64,000 nucleotides of DNA. Source: Bacteroides muris (ex Afrizal et al. 2022) (GTDB taxonomy: Bacteria; Bacteroidota; Bacteroidia; Bacteroidales; Bacteroidaceae). The notes under the pieces are model-generated. The model worked only from the letters and a program-made list of their open reading frames with translations, did not search any database and was not told where the DNA came from. Positions 1-9,431 of this stretch are shown here, piece by piece (within the stretch, counting starts at the first letter, position 1; each line of letters opens with the position of its first letter). The stretch lies in contig NZ_SRYZ01000008.1 of NCBI RefSeq assembly GCF_004793475.1, forward strand, positions 1 to 64,000. Reading direction: 5' to 3'. The position numbers were made by a program, and so were the translations under genes.

Positions 1-62
1 AGTTCCGCGAAAACTCTGGTAATTTCGTATATTGGTATGCAGACGCAGGAGGTGGCGATTAA
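1..62 (+). repeat. Shared 5' susC repeat, copy 1
   Basis: These 62 bp are identical to 6626-6687 and closely related to 17392-17453. They encode the end of the carboxypeptidase-regulatory-like domain and mark the start of each truncated susC. I read this as the recombination site or homology block of a susC shufflon. The window starts at its first base. Confidence 0.85.
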
Positions 63-3003
63 GTCACATGTGAAAGTGACAATGAGAAGCAATGCAGAAG
101 CTTTGGATGAGGTTGTGGTAGTGGCATACGGTACTGCTAAAAAAGAATCGTTGACCGGTTCTATCTCGGTGGTTGACAATAAGAAAATAGAGAAGCGCAT
201 CACAACCAGCGTAACCGGTGCACTTGAAGGTGCCGCACCGGGTGTACAAGTGAACAATACATATGGTGAACCCGGTTCTGCCCCCAGCATCCGTATCCGT
301 GGTTTTGGTACATTGGTTTCAGGTGCTTCAGATCCTCTGTATGTAGTGGACGGAGTCCCTTTCGATGGAAACATGGCCGAACTAAACTCTAATGATATTG
401 AAAGCATGTCCATCTTGAAAGATGCTGCTTCCGCTGCATTATACGGTAACCGTGCTGCCAACGGTGTTGTCATCATTACAACCAAGAGCGGACGGAACAC
501 TCACAAACCGAGTATTACGCTGCAAATGAATCAAGGTATGTATAACAGAGGTATTCCCGAGTACGACCGTCTGGATGCAGACCGCTGGATGGAAGCTACC
601 TGGATGGCCAAGAAGAATGCCATGATGAGCAATGCCGGCATGTCGGCAAGCGATGCTGCCGCATACGCCACGGGACACGTGGTTAGTGAATCTATCGGTC
701 GTAATATCTACAATGCCGCTGATGATAAGTTGTTTGACAATAGCGGTAAACTGATTGCCACTCGTCTGGCTGGCTATGACGACTTGGACTGGCAGAATGC
801 CATCGAACGCACGGGACACCGTCAGGAATACAATCTTTCCGCTGCCACTTCGGGAGAGAAATACAACGTGTATTCTTCCATAGGCTATTTGAATGAGAAA
901 GGATATGTAAAAGCCACAGGTTACGAACGTTTCTCCGGGCGTATCAACACTACTTATACGCCTAACAAATGGTTTAAGGGTGGCGTGAACCTGACCGGCT
1001 CGTGGACCAAGCGTAACTATAACAGTAATGCCAACGGCAGCTATTACGCCAATCCGTTCTACATTACCCGTTATATGGCTCCGGTCTATCCGTTGTTTAT
1101 GCACAATGCCGACGGTACATACCAATTGGATGCCGATGGTAACAGAATCTATGACACCACGTCATCTTATCTGAGTAACCGCAACATCGCTTACGAAATG
1201 TTGTATAATAAGCAGGAAAGTGTGCGCAACGTATTGGGTGGACAAGCTTTTGCTACCATCTCGTTGCCGTATGGACTTTCATTAACTGTAAAAGGTGACC
1301 TGAACAACAGCACTTCGAACAATAAGAAATATGACAATCCCGAAATTGGAGACGGTGCTACGAATGGCGGTCGTTTGACAAGTTATGCCTACCAATACAA
1401 GACTATAACCTTGCAGGAAATTCTGAGCTGGAACTATCAATTTAATCAGGTACACAACGTGGAAGCTATGGTGGCTCACGAGAACTATAGTTGGGAGCGC
1501 AAGTACACTTCCGGAATGAACACCGGTATGGCTGTAGACGGAAACCTCACGATGGGCAACTTCCTCAACAACTCTTATTTTTCCGGAAGTGATGATGAGG
1601 ACAAGACGGAGTCTTATCTGGCACGCGTAAAGTACAATTATGACAACCGTTATTTCGTAGAAGGTTCGTTCCGTCGTGACGGTTCCTCACGCTTCCACAA
1701 GGACAATCGCTGGGGTAACTTCTATTCTGTTGGTGCCAGCTGGAACATGAAACAAGAAGCTTTCTTGCAAGATGTAGATTGGGTGGATGCCTTGAAGTTG
1801 CGCGCGTCCTATGGTGAAGTCGGTAACAATATGGGCGTAAGCCTTTATGGTCACATGGCTCTTTATACCATTGACAAGAACGGTGGTGAAGCCGCTTTGG
1901 TAAAACAATCACTTTCAGCACCGGACATCAAGTGGGAAACTACACAGACGGTGGATGTTGCCGTAGAGGGGCGTCTGTTCAACCGTCTGAACTTCCAAAT
2001 AGGCTATTTCGACAAACGTTCCAAAGACCTGCTGTTTGAGGTACGCCTGCCGCTTTCTGCCGGTTCTTATCCTTGGGTTGACGACAGTGCCCCGATGAAC
2101 CTGACGCAATACAAGAATATCGGTACCGTGTCCAACCGTGGCTGGGAAATTTCTTTGAATGCCGATGTCATCAACAACAATGACTGGAAATGGAACATCG
2201 GTGTAGACGCTACTTTCCTGAAGAATAAAATCGTGAAACTGCCCGATGGAAAGGACATCTTGCATGGTATGCAAAACTATTCCGAAGGACACTCCATCTA
2301 CGAATGGTACACTTATCATTTCGAAGGTGTAGACCAAATGACCGGTACCTCTCTCTATACACTGGACCCGGACAAGAAATCCGCTGCCCAAGAAGCCGGT
2401 GCATTGACTACCATCAATGGTACAGATTATGCTACCGCGACTTCATACGCCAAACGTGACTGGGCCGGTAGTGCACTCCCTACGGTTTACGGTTCTATCA
2501 GCTCGGCTCTTTCTTGGAAAAACTGGGATTTGAACATGCTGTTTACTTATTCTTTAGGCGGTAAAACATACGATGGTAGTTATGCCAGCTTGATGGGGGT
2601 GTCCGAATCCGGTGCTGCCGGTAGCGCTTACCACAAGGACATCCTGAATTCTTGGAAAGAAGTTCCTGCGGGAATGACAGAAACTTCTGCCAATCGCATT
2701 GATCCGAATGGAACTCCGCGCGCCGACTTTTACAAATCGTCCGACCTGAATGCCACCAGTGACCGCTGGCTGACAAGCTCTTCTTACTTCGTATTCAAGA
2801 ACCTGAATCTCTCCTACAGCTTGCCCAAGCGTTGGCTGAAAAGTGTAGGTATAGAAGGCCTTTCGCTGACTGCCGGTGTAGAGAACCTTTTTACATTGAC
2901 TTCACGCAAAGGATTGAATCCGCAGTATTCCTTCAACGGAGGTTCGGACGATACGTATGTGACAGCCCGTGTTTATAACTTCGGACTGACTGTGAAATTC
3001 TAA
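1..3003 (+). CDS. SusC-like TonB-dependent receptor, 5'-truncated (silent cassette 1)
   Basis: SusC family proteins are outer-membrane beta-barrels that import glycans or peptides with a SusD lipoprotein, powered by TonB. The frame is open from base 1 and reads SSAKTLVISYIGMQTQEVAIK, the last strand of the carboxypeptidase-regulatory-like domain. The plug (DEVVVVAYGTAKKESLTGSIS) follows, then the barrel, ending in an aromatic C-terminus (LTVKF). The first ATG is at 37. No signal peptide is present, so about 100 N-terminal residues are missing. Either the window edge cuts them off, or, as in cassettes 2 and 3, the copy begins here. The latter is inferred because base 1 is exactly the first base of the repeat shared with 6626 and 17392. 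A susD follows after 28 bp. The substrate cannot be read from sequence. Confidence 0.93.
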   Translation, partial: SSAKTLVISYIGMQTQEVAIKSHVKVTMRSNAEALDEVVVVAYGTAKKESLTGSISVVDNKKIEKRITTSVTGALEGAAPGVQVNNTYGEPGSAPSIRIRGFGTLVSGASDPLYVVDGVPFDGNMAELNSNDIESMSILKDAASAALYGNRAANGVVIITTKSGRNTHKPSITLQMNQGMYNRGIPEYDRLDADRWMEATWMAKKNAMMSNAGMSASDAAAYATGHVVSESIGRNIYNAADDKLFDNSGKLIATRLAGYDDLDWQNAIERTGHRQEYNLSAATSGEKYNVYSSIGYLNEKGYVKATGYERFSGRINTTYTPNKWFKGGVNLTGSWTKRNYNSNANGSYYANPFYITRYMAPVYPLFMHNADGTYQLDADGNRIYDTTSSYLSNRNIAYEMLYNKQESVRNVLGGQAFATISLPYGLSLTVKGDLNNSTSNNKKYDNPEIGDGATNGGRLTSYAYQYKTITLQEILSWNYQFNQVHNVEAMVAHENYSWERKYTSGMNTGMAVDGNLTMGNFLNNSYFSGSDDEDKTESYLARVKYNYDNRYFVEGSFRRDGSSRFHKDNRWGNFYSVGASWNMKQEAFLQDVDWVDALKLRASYGEVGNNMGVSLYGHMALYTIDKNGGEAALVKQSLSAPDIKWETTQTVDVAVEGRLFNRLNFQIGYFDKRSKDLLFEVRLPLSAGSYPWVDDSAPMNLTQYKNIGTVSNRGWEISLNADVINNNDWKWNIGVDATFLKNKIVKLPDGKDILHGMQNYSEGHSIYEWYTYHFEGVDQMTGTSLYTLDPDKKSAAQEAGALTTINGTDYATATSYAKRDWAGSALPTVYGSISSALSWKNWDLNMLFTYSLGGKTYDGSYASLMGVSESGAAGSAYHKDILNSWKEVPAGMTETSANRIDPNGTPRADFYKSSDLNATSDRWLTSSSYFVFKNLNLSYSLPKRWLKSVGIEGLSLTAGVENLFTLTSRKGLNPQYSFNGGSDDTYVTARVYNFGLTVKF

Positions 3004-3031
3004 AGGTATAACCATATAATTTGTATTAGAA

Positions 3032-4672
3032 ATGAAAAAGATTATCAATAAATTGTTCGCAGGAAGCCTATTGGCAGGTATGATGCTGGTGTCTTCTTGC
3101 GCCGGTGACTATCTGGATACAGCACCTACTGACTCAACCGGAGCAACCGATGCCGTAGGTACCACGGCCAATGCCATGAAGGCATTGAACGGTATCGCCA
3201 AAATCATGACGACACAACACTCCTATTTTGGAAGTGGATTTGCTGGTGAGAACAACATAATGATTCAGTACGAAAGCTACCCGAGTGAAAATTACAATTA
3301 CAACGTCTATGCATCCGGATGGTCTCCTATCTTCAATCAAGAGTTCCATACGCGTACCAACTCCATTTACGATGCTTACGCATGGTATTACTATTATACC
3401 ATTGCAGGTAATGCTAACACCATTCTTGCCAATATAGACAATGCCGAAGGTACGGAAGCGGAAAGGAATTTTGTCAAGGCATCTGCACTGACTTTTCGTG
3501 CATATGCTTTCGAAAAACTGGTACACTACTATTGCTGGCGCTGGCAAGATTCCAACAATGGCGCTTCGCAGGGGATAGTACTTCGTTTGGACGAATCTAC
3601 CGATGGACAAGGTTATGCCACATTAGCTGAAACATATACACAGATTTATAAAGATTTGGATGAAGCCATTATGTTGTTTGAGCAAAGCGGTATGGACCGT
3701 AATGCCTCACAAGTATGGATGCCGAACATCAATGTGGCACATGCCATCTACGCCCGTGCCGCTCTTACCAAGCAAGATTATACCAAAGCATTGACTGAAG
3801 CTAAGCTGGCTCGCCAGAACTACCCACTCATGAGCAATGCAGAATATCATGCAGGGTTCTGTAATCCGACCAGTGAATGGATTTTCGGAAGCTTTGGTAG
3901 TGCACAAGAGAATAACTGGTATTGGAGTTATGGTACTCAGTATGCATGCAACGGATATTATGCGAGCACTCAACAGACCGGTGCAGGTTCTATTGGTCGT
4001 GAATTGATTAACCGCATTCCTAACAACGATGCCCGTAAAGCATTGTTCCTAACCGAAGACAAATTTCCCGGCTATAACTTCAATGACGGTTCAGCCATGG
4101 ATTTAGGCTACGGCATTCTTGGAATGGGAAATGATGCGGAAAAAGCAGATGCTCTTTGGGAAGATGCAGCTGCCTATTGTCAGAAAATGGCGGTCAGTGG
4201 CCTGGAGGCTCCCTATCAGGCCGGTTACATGCATTTGGGCGGACAACTGAAGTTTTATGTATTCGACATTCCGGGCGTCAGCTACCTGCCTTTCATCCGT
4301 TCATCGGAAATGGTATTGGTAGAGGCAGAGGCTAATTATTTCTTGAATGACGAGACTGCTGCTCGTGCCTCACTGGTAGAACTGAATGCCACTTCCGGAC
4401 GTAATCCTGAATACACTTGCGACAAGAGTGGCGAAGCTCTTTGGAATGAAATTATGGACTATCGCGAATTGGAACTCTGGGGTGAAGGTTTTGCATGGAG
4501 CGACTACAAGAGATGGAACCGCGACATAGTCCGTCACAGTTTTGCCGAAGGTGGTAATGCTCACATTTCCGTTGCAAAAACCATTCCTGCCTCCGGTGTC
4601 AACAAATGGACATGGGATGTACCTCTGAATGAAACTGATTACAACGATGAGTTGAATCTTGGAGGAAAATAA
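3032..4672 (+). CDS. SusD/RagB-family nutrient-binding outer-membrane lipoprotein (cassette 1)
   Basis: SusD proteins sit as a lid on the SusC barrel and bind the ligand at the cell surface. The 546-residue protein begins with a type II signal peptide and lipobox (LVSSC, then AGDYLDT). It has the alpha-helical SusD fold and the typical C-terminal motif ELELWGEGFAWSDYKRW. It starts 28 bp after the susC stop and would be co-transcribed with it. Unlike the susC, this gene has its own signal peptide and is complete. It would be silent only if transcription depends on the missing susC promoter. The ligand is unknown. Confidence 0.95.
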   Translation: MKKIINKLFAGSLLAGMMLVSSCAGDYLDTAPTDSTGATDAVGTTANAMKALNGIAKIMTTQHSYFGSGFAGENNIMIQYESYPSENYNYNVYASGWSPIFNQEFHTRTNSIYDAYAWYYYYTIAGNANTILANIDNAEGTEAERNFVKASALTFRAYAFEKLVHYYCWRWQDSNNGASQGIVLRLDESTDGQGYATLAETYTQIYKDLDEAIMLFEQSGMDRNASQVWMPNINVAHAIYARAALTKQDYTKALTEAKLARQNYPLMSNAEYHAGFCNPTSEWIFGSFGSAQENNWYWSYGTQYACNGYYASTQQTGAGSIGRELINRIPNNDARKALFLTEDKFPGYNFNDGSAMDLGYGILGMGNDAEKADALWEDAAAYCQKMAVSGLEAPYQAGYMHLGGQLKFYVFDIPGVSYLPFIRSSEMVLVEAEANYFLNDETAARASLVELNATSGRNPEYTCDKSGEALWNEIMDYRELELWGEGFAWSDYKRWNRDIVRHSFAEGGNAHISVAKTIPASGVNKWTWDVPLNETDYNDELNLGGK

Positions 4673-5052
4673 TTCTACCGGAATTATTCTATAAATAAAG
4701 TGTTTTTTGAGAGAGGGGATGCTATAAAGCATTCCCTCTGTTATTAGAGGAGAACAATAAAAGCGTTTCCACACTATTCTCAGGATATTTGCCTGCCATT
4801 TGGTATTCATCAATGATCACTAGAGGGGAGGGCTATCTATATAGCGCAAGTGGGAAAGGCAAGTACTTTGCTCCACCTCAATTCGTAAAACGTACTTTGG
4901 TAAACAGATATTTCATCAAGAAGAAAATAAGGATAGATGATATGTGAGAAATGTGGAGTTCTCAAAAGAGTCCTGTACTTCTCATACCTGCGGAACAATC
5001 AACTTTTAAAAAACAATAACTATCAATTATCCATAATCTTATAAAAATGTCG
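4673..5052. other. Intergenic region, possible decayed coding remnant
   Basis: Apart from the hairpin at 4712-4742, no intact gene is seen. A short open frame on the + strand (about 4841-4948) reads through SASGKGKYFAPPQFVKRT and stops at TGA. It looks protein-like but has no start and no family I recognise, so it may be the tail of a lost gene. Confidence 0.3.
4712..4742 (+). terminator. Terminator-like hairpin after cassette 1
   Basis: A 12-bp stem with one G-T pair (4712-4723 with 4728-4739) and an ATAA loop lies 40 bp after the susD stop. The T-run that follows is weak. A 17-nt stretch just before it (4690-4706) recurs at 15576-15592. Confidence 0.5.
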
Positions 5053-5060
5053 TATGTTTG
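5053..5060 (+). promoter_or_regulatory. Bacteroides -7 box for the zeta-like gene
   Basis: TATGTTTG matches the TAnnTTTG consensus and lies 16 bp before the first ATG at 5076. No clear -33 TTTG is visible. Confidence 0.45.
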
Positions 5061-5075
5061 CAATTAGATAAATGC

Positions 5076-5666
5076 ATGAATATGGATTCTAAAAAACAAC
5101 TCTACATCATTAGTGGTTGTAATGGTGCTGGTAAGACTACGGCATCTTACACTGTGCTACCGGATGTTCTGGAATGCAAGGAGTTTGTTAATGCAGATGA
5201 AATAGCTCGTGGATTATCTCCTTTCAATCCCGAAAGTATGGCTATTGAAGCCGGACGGTTGATGTTACAAAGGATTAATGAATTGCTGAGAAATCAACAA
5301 AACTTTTCTATAGAAACCACACTTGCCACAAGAACTTACACCCGCCTTGTCCATCGTGCGCAAGAGCAAGGATATAAAGTCAATTTAATATATTTCTGGT
5401 TGAGTTCGCCCGACTTGGCTATTCAGCGTGTAGCCCAACGTGTACGTAATGGTGGGCACGACATTCCCAAAGAGGTTGTGATTCGGCGTTATCAAGCAGG
5501 TATCAATAACTTTTTCAATATTTATATGCCCCGTGTGGACTATTGGCTATTGGCAGATAATAGCGAGACACCCCGTATTATTGTTGCTGAAGGCGGACGA
5601 GGAATGGAAATGCATATACATCATATTGAACGATTTAATAAAATACAAAGTTATGTCAGAGAATGA
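5076..5666 (+). CDS. Zeta-toxin-like P-loop kinase
   Basis: This roughly 196-residue protein has a Walker A motif near its N-terminus (SGCNGAGKTTAS) followed by NADEIARGLSPFNPE and SIETTLATRTY, the layout of the zeta-toxin/AAA kinase group. Zeta toxins phosphorylate UDP-sugars that feed the cell wall, but many chromosomal homologues are uncharacterised, so that activity is only an analogy. I start at ATG 5076 because the -7 box at 5053-5060 lies over an upstream TTG. The end overlaps the next gene by 14 bp, which suggests translational coupling. It lies between two susCD cassettes and reads as accessory cargo. Confidence 0.8.
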   Translation: MNMDSKKQLYIISGCNGAGKTTASYTVLPDVLECKEFVNADEIARGLSPFNPESMAIEAGRLMLQRINELLRNQQNFSIETTLATRTYTRLVHRAQEQGYKVNLIYFWLSSPDLAIQRVAQRVRNGGHDIPKEVVIRRYQAGINNFFNIYMPRVDYWLLADNSETPRIIVAEGGRGMEMHIHHIERFNKIQSYVRE

Positions 5667-5844
5667 GAGAAAAGAACTGAGCGAAAAGTTACATTTCGGT
5701 TTGGCATTAGCCGAACGTCGTATGCTTGAGGAAAAAGCATTGCGCAATGAATGCATTATACAAGGCTTGCCCAATGGAGAGATTAAAAGTGTACCGGCAC
5801 GTATCATGCTACATAGACTTTATGGAGAAGAACTGAAGCAATAG
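5653..5844 (+). CDS. Small partner protein of the zeta-like kinase
   Basis: A 63-residue protein (MSENERKELSEKLHFGLALA onward) starts inside the last 14 bp of the kinase gene. It is charged and predicted largely helical, with two Arg/Lys-rich segments (AERRMLEEKALRNE, PARIMLHRLYGEE). Overlap and size suggest a toxin-antitoxin style pair. Canonical epsilon antitoxins precede zeta, so the gene order is reversed if this is the antitoxin. I do not recognise the family by sequence. Confidence 0.7.
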   Translation: MSENERKELSEKLHFGLALAERRMLEEKALRNECIIQGLPNGEIKSVPARIMLHRLYGEELKQ

Positions 5845-6625
5845 GAGTATTCTTTCTTCAATAAACACAAGCCTGAATTGTTTGCACGATACGAGAATCA
5901 GCGCGGATTACAAGAGTACATTCTTTATTACCCTGAATTATAATAAGAAATATATCCACTCAGTCTTCGTTATTCTATATAGACTATATTCCCTTACAAG
6001 AAGCCTTCCCCATTAGGAAAATGTAAGCCAAAACAAAAACATTGTTTACTACATAAATCTTTGGGGAATTAAAGAACTAAACCTTGACTGAACAATCGTT
6101 TTTCCATCCGAAAAGGGAGGTTTACATTTTTGACATACTCCCAATGGTAGTTTTTCGCAGTTACAGAATTCTTTACTTCAATTACTTTTGTATTTGGAAT
6201 AAACAAACGGATATCTCCATTTAAAATAAGGACAATTGCATAGTGTTCTAAGCATAAAATGGATAAATGGGTAAGATGGTATCTATGTAACCTTTATAAT
6301 TTCAATAATATTTTATATAATGCTTTACATTTTCATGGATGTAACAAACAATACAAGTAAATAATTGACAAAAAACAACTAAACGATAGATGTTGACATA
6401 CTCATTCATTCTTTAAAAAAAGAAATCCTAACGTTATGATTATAACATATTAGTATAGAATCAGACTACTATAAATCAGCACATTACTATTACAGATAGT
6501 ATCATATAAGTAGATTGTCATGTATAGTGAACATGTATAGAGTATCTCCCAAAGGGGAACACTTCCTTTTGAAGCTTTCTTGAATTATTGTACATCCTTT
6601 ATTACCAACAAGATACACATATTAT
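5845..6625. other. AT-rich intergenic region upstream of cassette 2
   Basis: This stretch of about 780 bp is very AT-rich and holds no credible gene. No TAnnTTTG box is seen in the last 85 bp, so no promoter for the truncated susC is apparent. An in-frame stop at 6581 and the lack of any ATG before 6662 show that the susC frame is not extended upstream. The last 28 bp resemble the sequence preceding copy 3. Confidence 0.6.
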
Positions 6626-6687
6626 AGTTCCGCGAAAACTCTGGTAATTTCGTATATTGGTATGCAGACGCAGGAGGTGGCGATTAA
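6626..6687 (+). repeat. Shared 5' susC repeat, copy 2
   Basis: Identical over 62 bp to 1-62, after which the copies diverge at once (ggcgattaag against ggcgattaaa). The preceding 28 bp (6598-6625) match 17364-17391 at about 25 positions, so copies 2 and 3 share sequence beyond the coding block. Confidence 0.9.
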
Positions 6688-9400
6688 ATCTCACGTAAGA
6701 GTAGTCATGAAATCTGACTCTGAGCTACTTGAAGAGGTTGTGATTACCGGATATGGTTCGGGACAGAAACTAGGTTCGGTAGTAGGTTCAGTAACTGCGG
6801 TAGGCAGTGAAAAACTTGAAAAGAAGCCCGTAGCAAATGTTGCTGACGCCCTTCAAGGACAAGTTGCCGGTTTGCAAGTTTTCACTCCAAGTGGTGAACC
6901 AAGTCAATCAGTACGCATGCGTTTGCGTGGTGTAAGTTCTATTAGTAGTTCTTCTGAGCCGTTATTCATTTTGGATGGTTCACCAATTTCTGCTGGCACA
7001 TTTACTGCACTTAACCCAAACGACATCGAAAGTATGACTGTATTGAAAGATGCTTCTTCTACAGCTATTTACGGTTCACGTGCAGCCAATGGTGTTGTTA
7101 TCTTGACTTCCAAGAAAGGTAAGAGAGGAAGTAAGGCTACCATTAATATCAGTGCACAATATGGTGTCTCCCGCATGACAGGTGACAATGTGGAAATGAT
7201 GAATGCTCAACAATGGCTGAACTTCCAAGAGGCTCTTGATCCGTCTATGAAAAACAATGCTGCTTTCCAGGAAAAGAAAAACTTCTATATCAACAACGGA
7301 ATTTCTACTGACTGGGCAGACATATTTTTCGGTGGTTCTGCGCCTGTACAACAATATGATTTGAATGTTTCTGGTGGTACAGATGCTGTCAACTATTACT
7401 TTGCTTTCGGACACTATGATGCTGACGGTATCATGGATGACTCCAATCTGCGTCGTGAAACCTTGCGTTCCAACTTGGAATCGAACATCAACAAATGGTT
7501 GAAAGCAGGTATCAACCTGAACCTATCTTATCAGAAATATTCTACTACTGCATTTGGTGGTAGTGGAAACAGCGTTTATAACAAAGCATACGCTTCACGT
7601 GTTTACCGTCCTACCCAGACCTATTATGAGATTTTGAAAGATGATAACGGCAACTTCCTCGGATTTGGCGACCGTTTGAATTTCTTTGATGAACTGGGCT
7701 ATTGGAACCCTTATTACTTGTCTGAAATCCAGCCGGGAAACAATACAATGGCTCGTATCAATGGGAATACTTATGTGAACATCAACCCTATCAAGGGATT
7801 AAACATCCGCGCTGCACAGGCTATGGAAGCTTTTGACTACCGCACTTCCGGAGTGGCTCTTCCTATGGAGCCGTTTAAAGATGCCGGTACTGCAAAAGAA
7901 TCGTTCCAACGCTACTATGCGTTTACTTATACGAACACTGCCGAATACAAATTCACGGCTTGGGATAGAAACCACTTCTCGTTTTTGTTGGGACAAGAGT
8001 CTATTATCCGTAAGAATGAAAGCTTTGGTGTGTCTGTAGAAGGTTTGACAGATACACGACTGATGCTGATGTCTGCCGGTGCTACTCCCAAGATGCCGTC
8101 ACACAGCAAGAACAACACTGTGTTCAATTCTTACTTTGTGACTGGTAGCTACAACTTCGATGAAAAATACTACTTGGATGCCACTTTCCGACGCGATGGT
8201 TCTTCTTTGTTTGGACTCAATAACCAGTGGGGTAATTTCTGGTCGGCAGGCGCCATGTGGGATTTGAAGAAAGAGGCTTTCTTGAATGATGTGGATTGGC
8301 TGGACGACTTGCAACTGAAAGTCAGCTACGGTTCGGTTGGTAACTCCTTGGGCTTGGATCCCTACATGTCATTCGGTTTGATTGGTACCGGTCTGCTTTA
8401 TGGGGGAACTTCAGGTACGGCTGTCGCCAATCCGGCCAATCCGGATTTGACTTGGGAGGTTCTGAAATCCACCAACGTGGCATTAAGCACTCGCTTGTTC
8501 GACCGCGTAAGCCTGGATGTGGAATACTATCAGCGCAAGACCGAGGATATGTTGATGGAAATTCCTTACTCTTATACAACCGGATTCAGTACAGGCTGGG
8601 GTAATGTAGCCAGTATGGTGAACCGTGGGGTGGATATTACTGCCAATGTGGACATTTTAAAGAATGTAAACGGCTTAGACTGGAGCATATCGGCTAACGT
8701 GAACTATAACAAGAACGAGATTACGGAACTGTTCAACGGCTTGGACGAATATGTGTTGGCAAATACCGGCTTGAAGTTGCAGAAAGGTATGCCTTACGGT
8801 GAATATTACTATGTACGTTGGGCAGGCGTAGATTCACGTGATGGTTACAACATGTGGTATGACAAAAATGGTAACCTGACCAAAAACTTTTCTGATGATG
8901 ATGCTGTATTTACAGGTAAACAGCGCTATGCTCCATGGTCAGGCGGTTTTGGTACACGTGCAAGTTGGAAAGGTATCACCGTAGCAGCTGATTTCTCGTT
9001 CATGTTGGGACAATACATGGTAAACAACGAACGTTGGTTCACGGAGAATCCTACCTTTGCAGCTAAGAATAACCAAACAACTGAAATGCTGACTATGTGG
9101 CAAAAACCAGGTGATATTACCAATATCTCTTGCGTAGACTCTCCGATGCAGTTTGATACGCACTTGCTGGAAAATGCTTCTTTCATGCGTCTGAAGAACC
9201 TAACCGTAAGCTATACATTCCCGCAACGCTGGATGAAGAAGACCGGTTTTATGGAAAACGCCAAAGTATTCTTCGTAGGACGTAATTTGTGGACTGTGAC
9301 TAAGTACAAAGGATACGATCCTGAAATTGACAGCAATATACAATTAGGCAACTACCCGAATACCAAACAGTTCTCATTCGGTGTAGAACTGACTTTCTAA
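6626..9400 (+). CDS. SusC-like TonB-dependent receptor, 5'-truncated (silent cassette 2)
   Basis: The frame begins at SSAKTLVISYIGMQTQEVAIK, directly in the last strand of the regulatory-like domain. The first ATG is at 6662, giving 912 residues. The plug (LEEVVITGYGSGQKLGSVVG) and full barrel follow, and the C-terminus is GVELTF. Signal peptide and most of the N-terminal domain are absent. The sequence upstream is non-coding and has no visible ribosome-binding site or promoter. As it stands the product could not be exported, so the gene looks like a silent cassette needing recombination with an expressed 5' end. A complete susD, a beta-sandwich lipoprotein and an M64 peptidase follow. Confidence 0.93.
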   Translation, partial: SSAKTLVISYIGMQTQEVAIKSHVRVVMKSDSELLEEVVITGYGSGQKLGSVVGSVTAVGSEKLEKKPVANVADALQGQVAGLQVFTPSGEPSQSVRMRLRGVSSISSSSEPLFILDGSPISAGTFTALNPNDIESMTVLKDASSTAIYGSRAANGVVILTSKKGKRGSKATINISAQYGVSRMTGDNVEMMNAQQWLNFQEALDPSMKNNAAFQEKKNFYINNGISTDWADIFFGGSAPVQQYDLNVSGGTDAVNYYFAFGHYDADGIMDDSNLRRETLRSNLESNINKWLKAGINLNLSYQKYSTTAFGGSGNSVYNKAYASRVYRPTQTYYEILKDDNGNFLGFGDRLNFFDELGYWNPYYLSEIQPGNNTMARINGNTYVNINPIKGLNIRAAQAMEAFDYRTSGVALPMEPFKDAGTAKESFQRYYAFTYTNTAEYKFTAWDRNHFSFLLGQESIIRKNESFGVSVEGLTDTRLMLMSAGATPKMPSHSKNNTVFNSYFVTGSYNFDEKYYLDATFRRDGSSLFGLNNQWGNFWSAGAMWDLKKEAFLNDVDWLDDLQLKVSYGSVGNSLGLDPYMSFGLIGTGLLYGGTSGTAVANPANPDLTWEVLKSTNVALSTRLFDRVSLDVEYYQRKTEDMLMEIPYSYTTGFSTGWGNVASMVNRGVDITANVDILKNVNGLDWSISANVNYNKNEITELFNGLDEYVLANTGLKLQKGMPYGEYYYVRWAGVDSRDGYNMWYDKNGNLTKNFSDDDAVFTGKQRYAPWSGGFGTRASWKGITVAADFSFMLGQYMVNNERWFTENPTFAAKNNQTTEMLTMWQKPGDITNISCVDSPMQFDTHLLENASFMRLKNLTVSYTFPQRWMKKTGFMENAKVFFVGRNLWTVTKYKGYDPEIDSNIQLGNYPNTKQFSFGVELTF

Positions 9401-9431
9401 ACCATTAACCATAAAAAGAGGATAAACAGAT

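Noticed and set aside
439..1125. Long open frame on the minus strand inside the first susC
   Set aside because: It is antisense to a clear SusC barrel, has no family features and follows from the codon usage of the real gene. Similar antisense frames (18310-19164, 27311-28312, 40584-41783) were left out for the same reason.
5533..5844. Longer start for the small partner gene
   Set aside because: The first 40 codons only overlap the kinase frame. ATG 5653 gives a compact protein and a typical 14-bp coupling overlap.
6662..6700. ATG 6662 as a functional start of cassette 2 susC
   Set aside because: No ribosome-binding site or promoter is visible, and a product without signal peptide could not reach the outer membrane.
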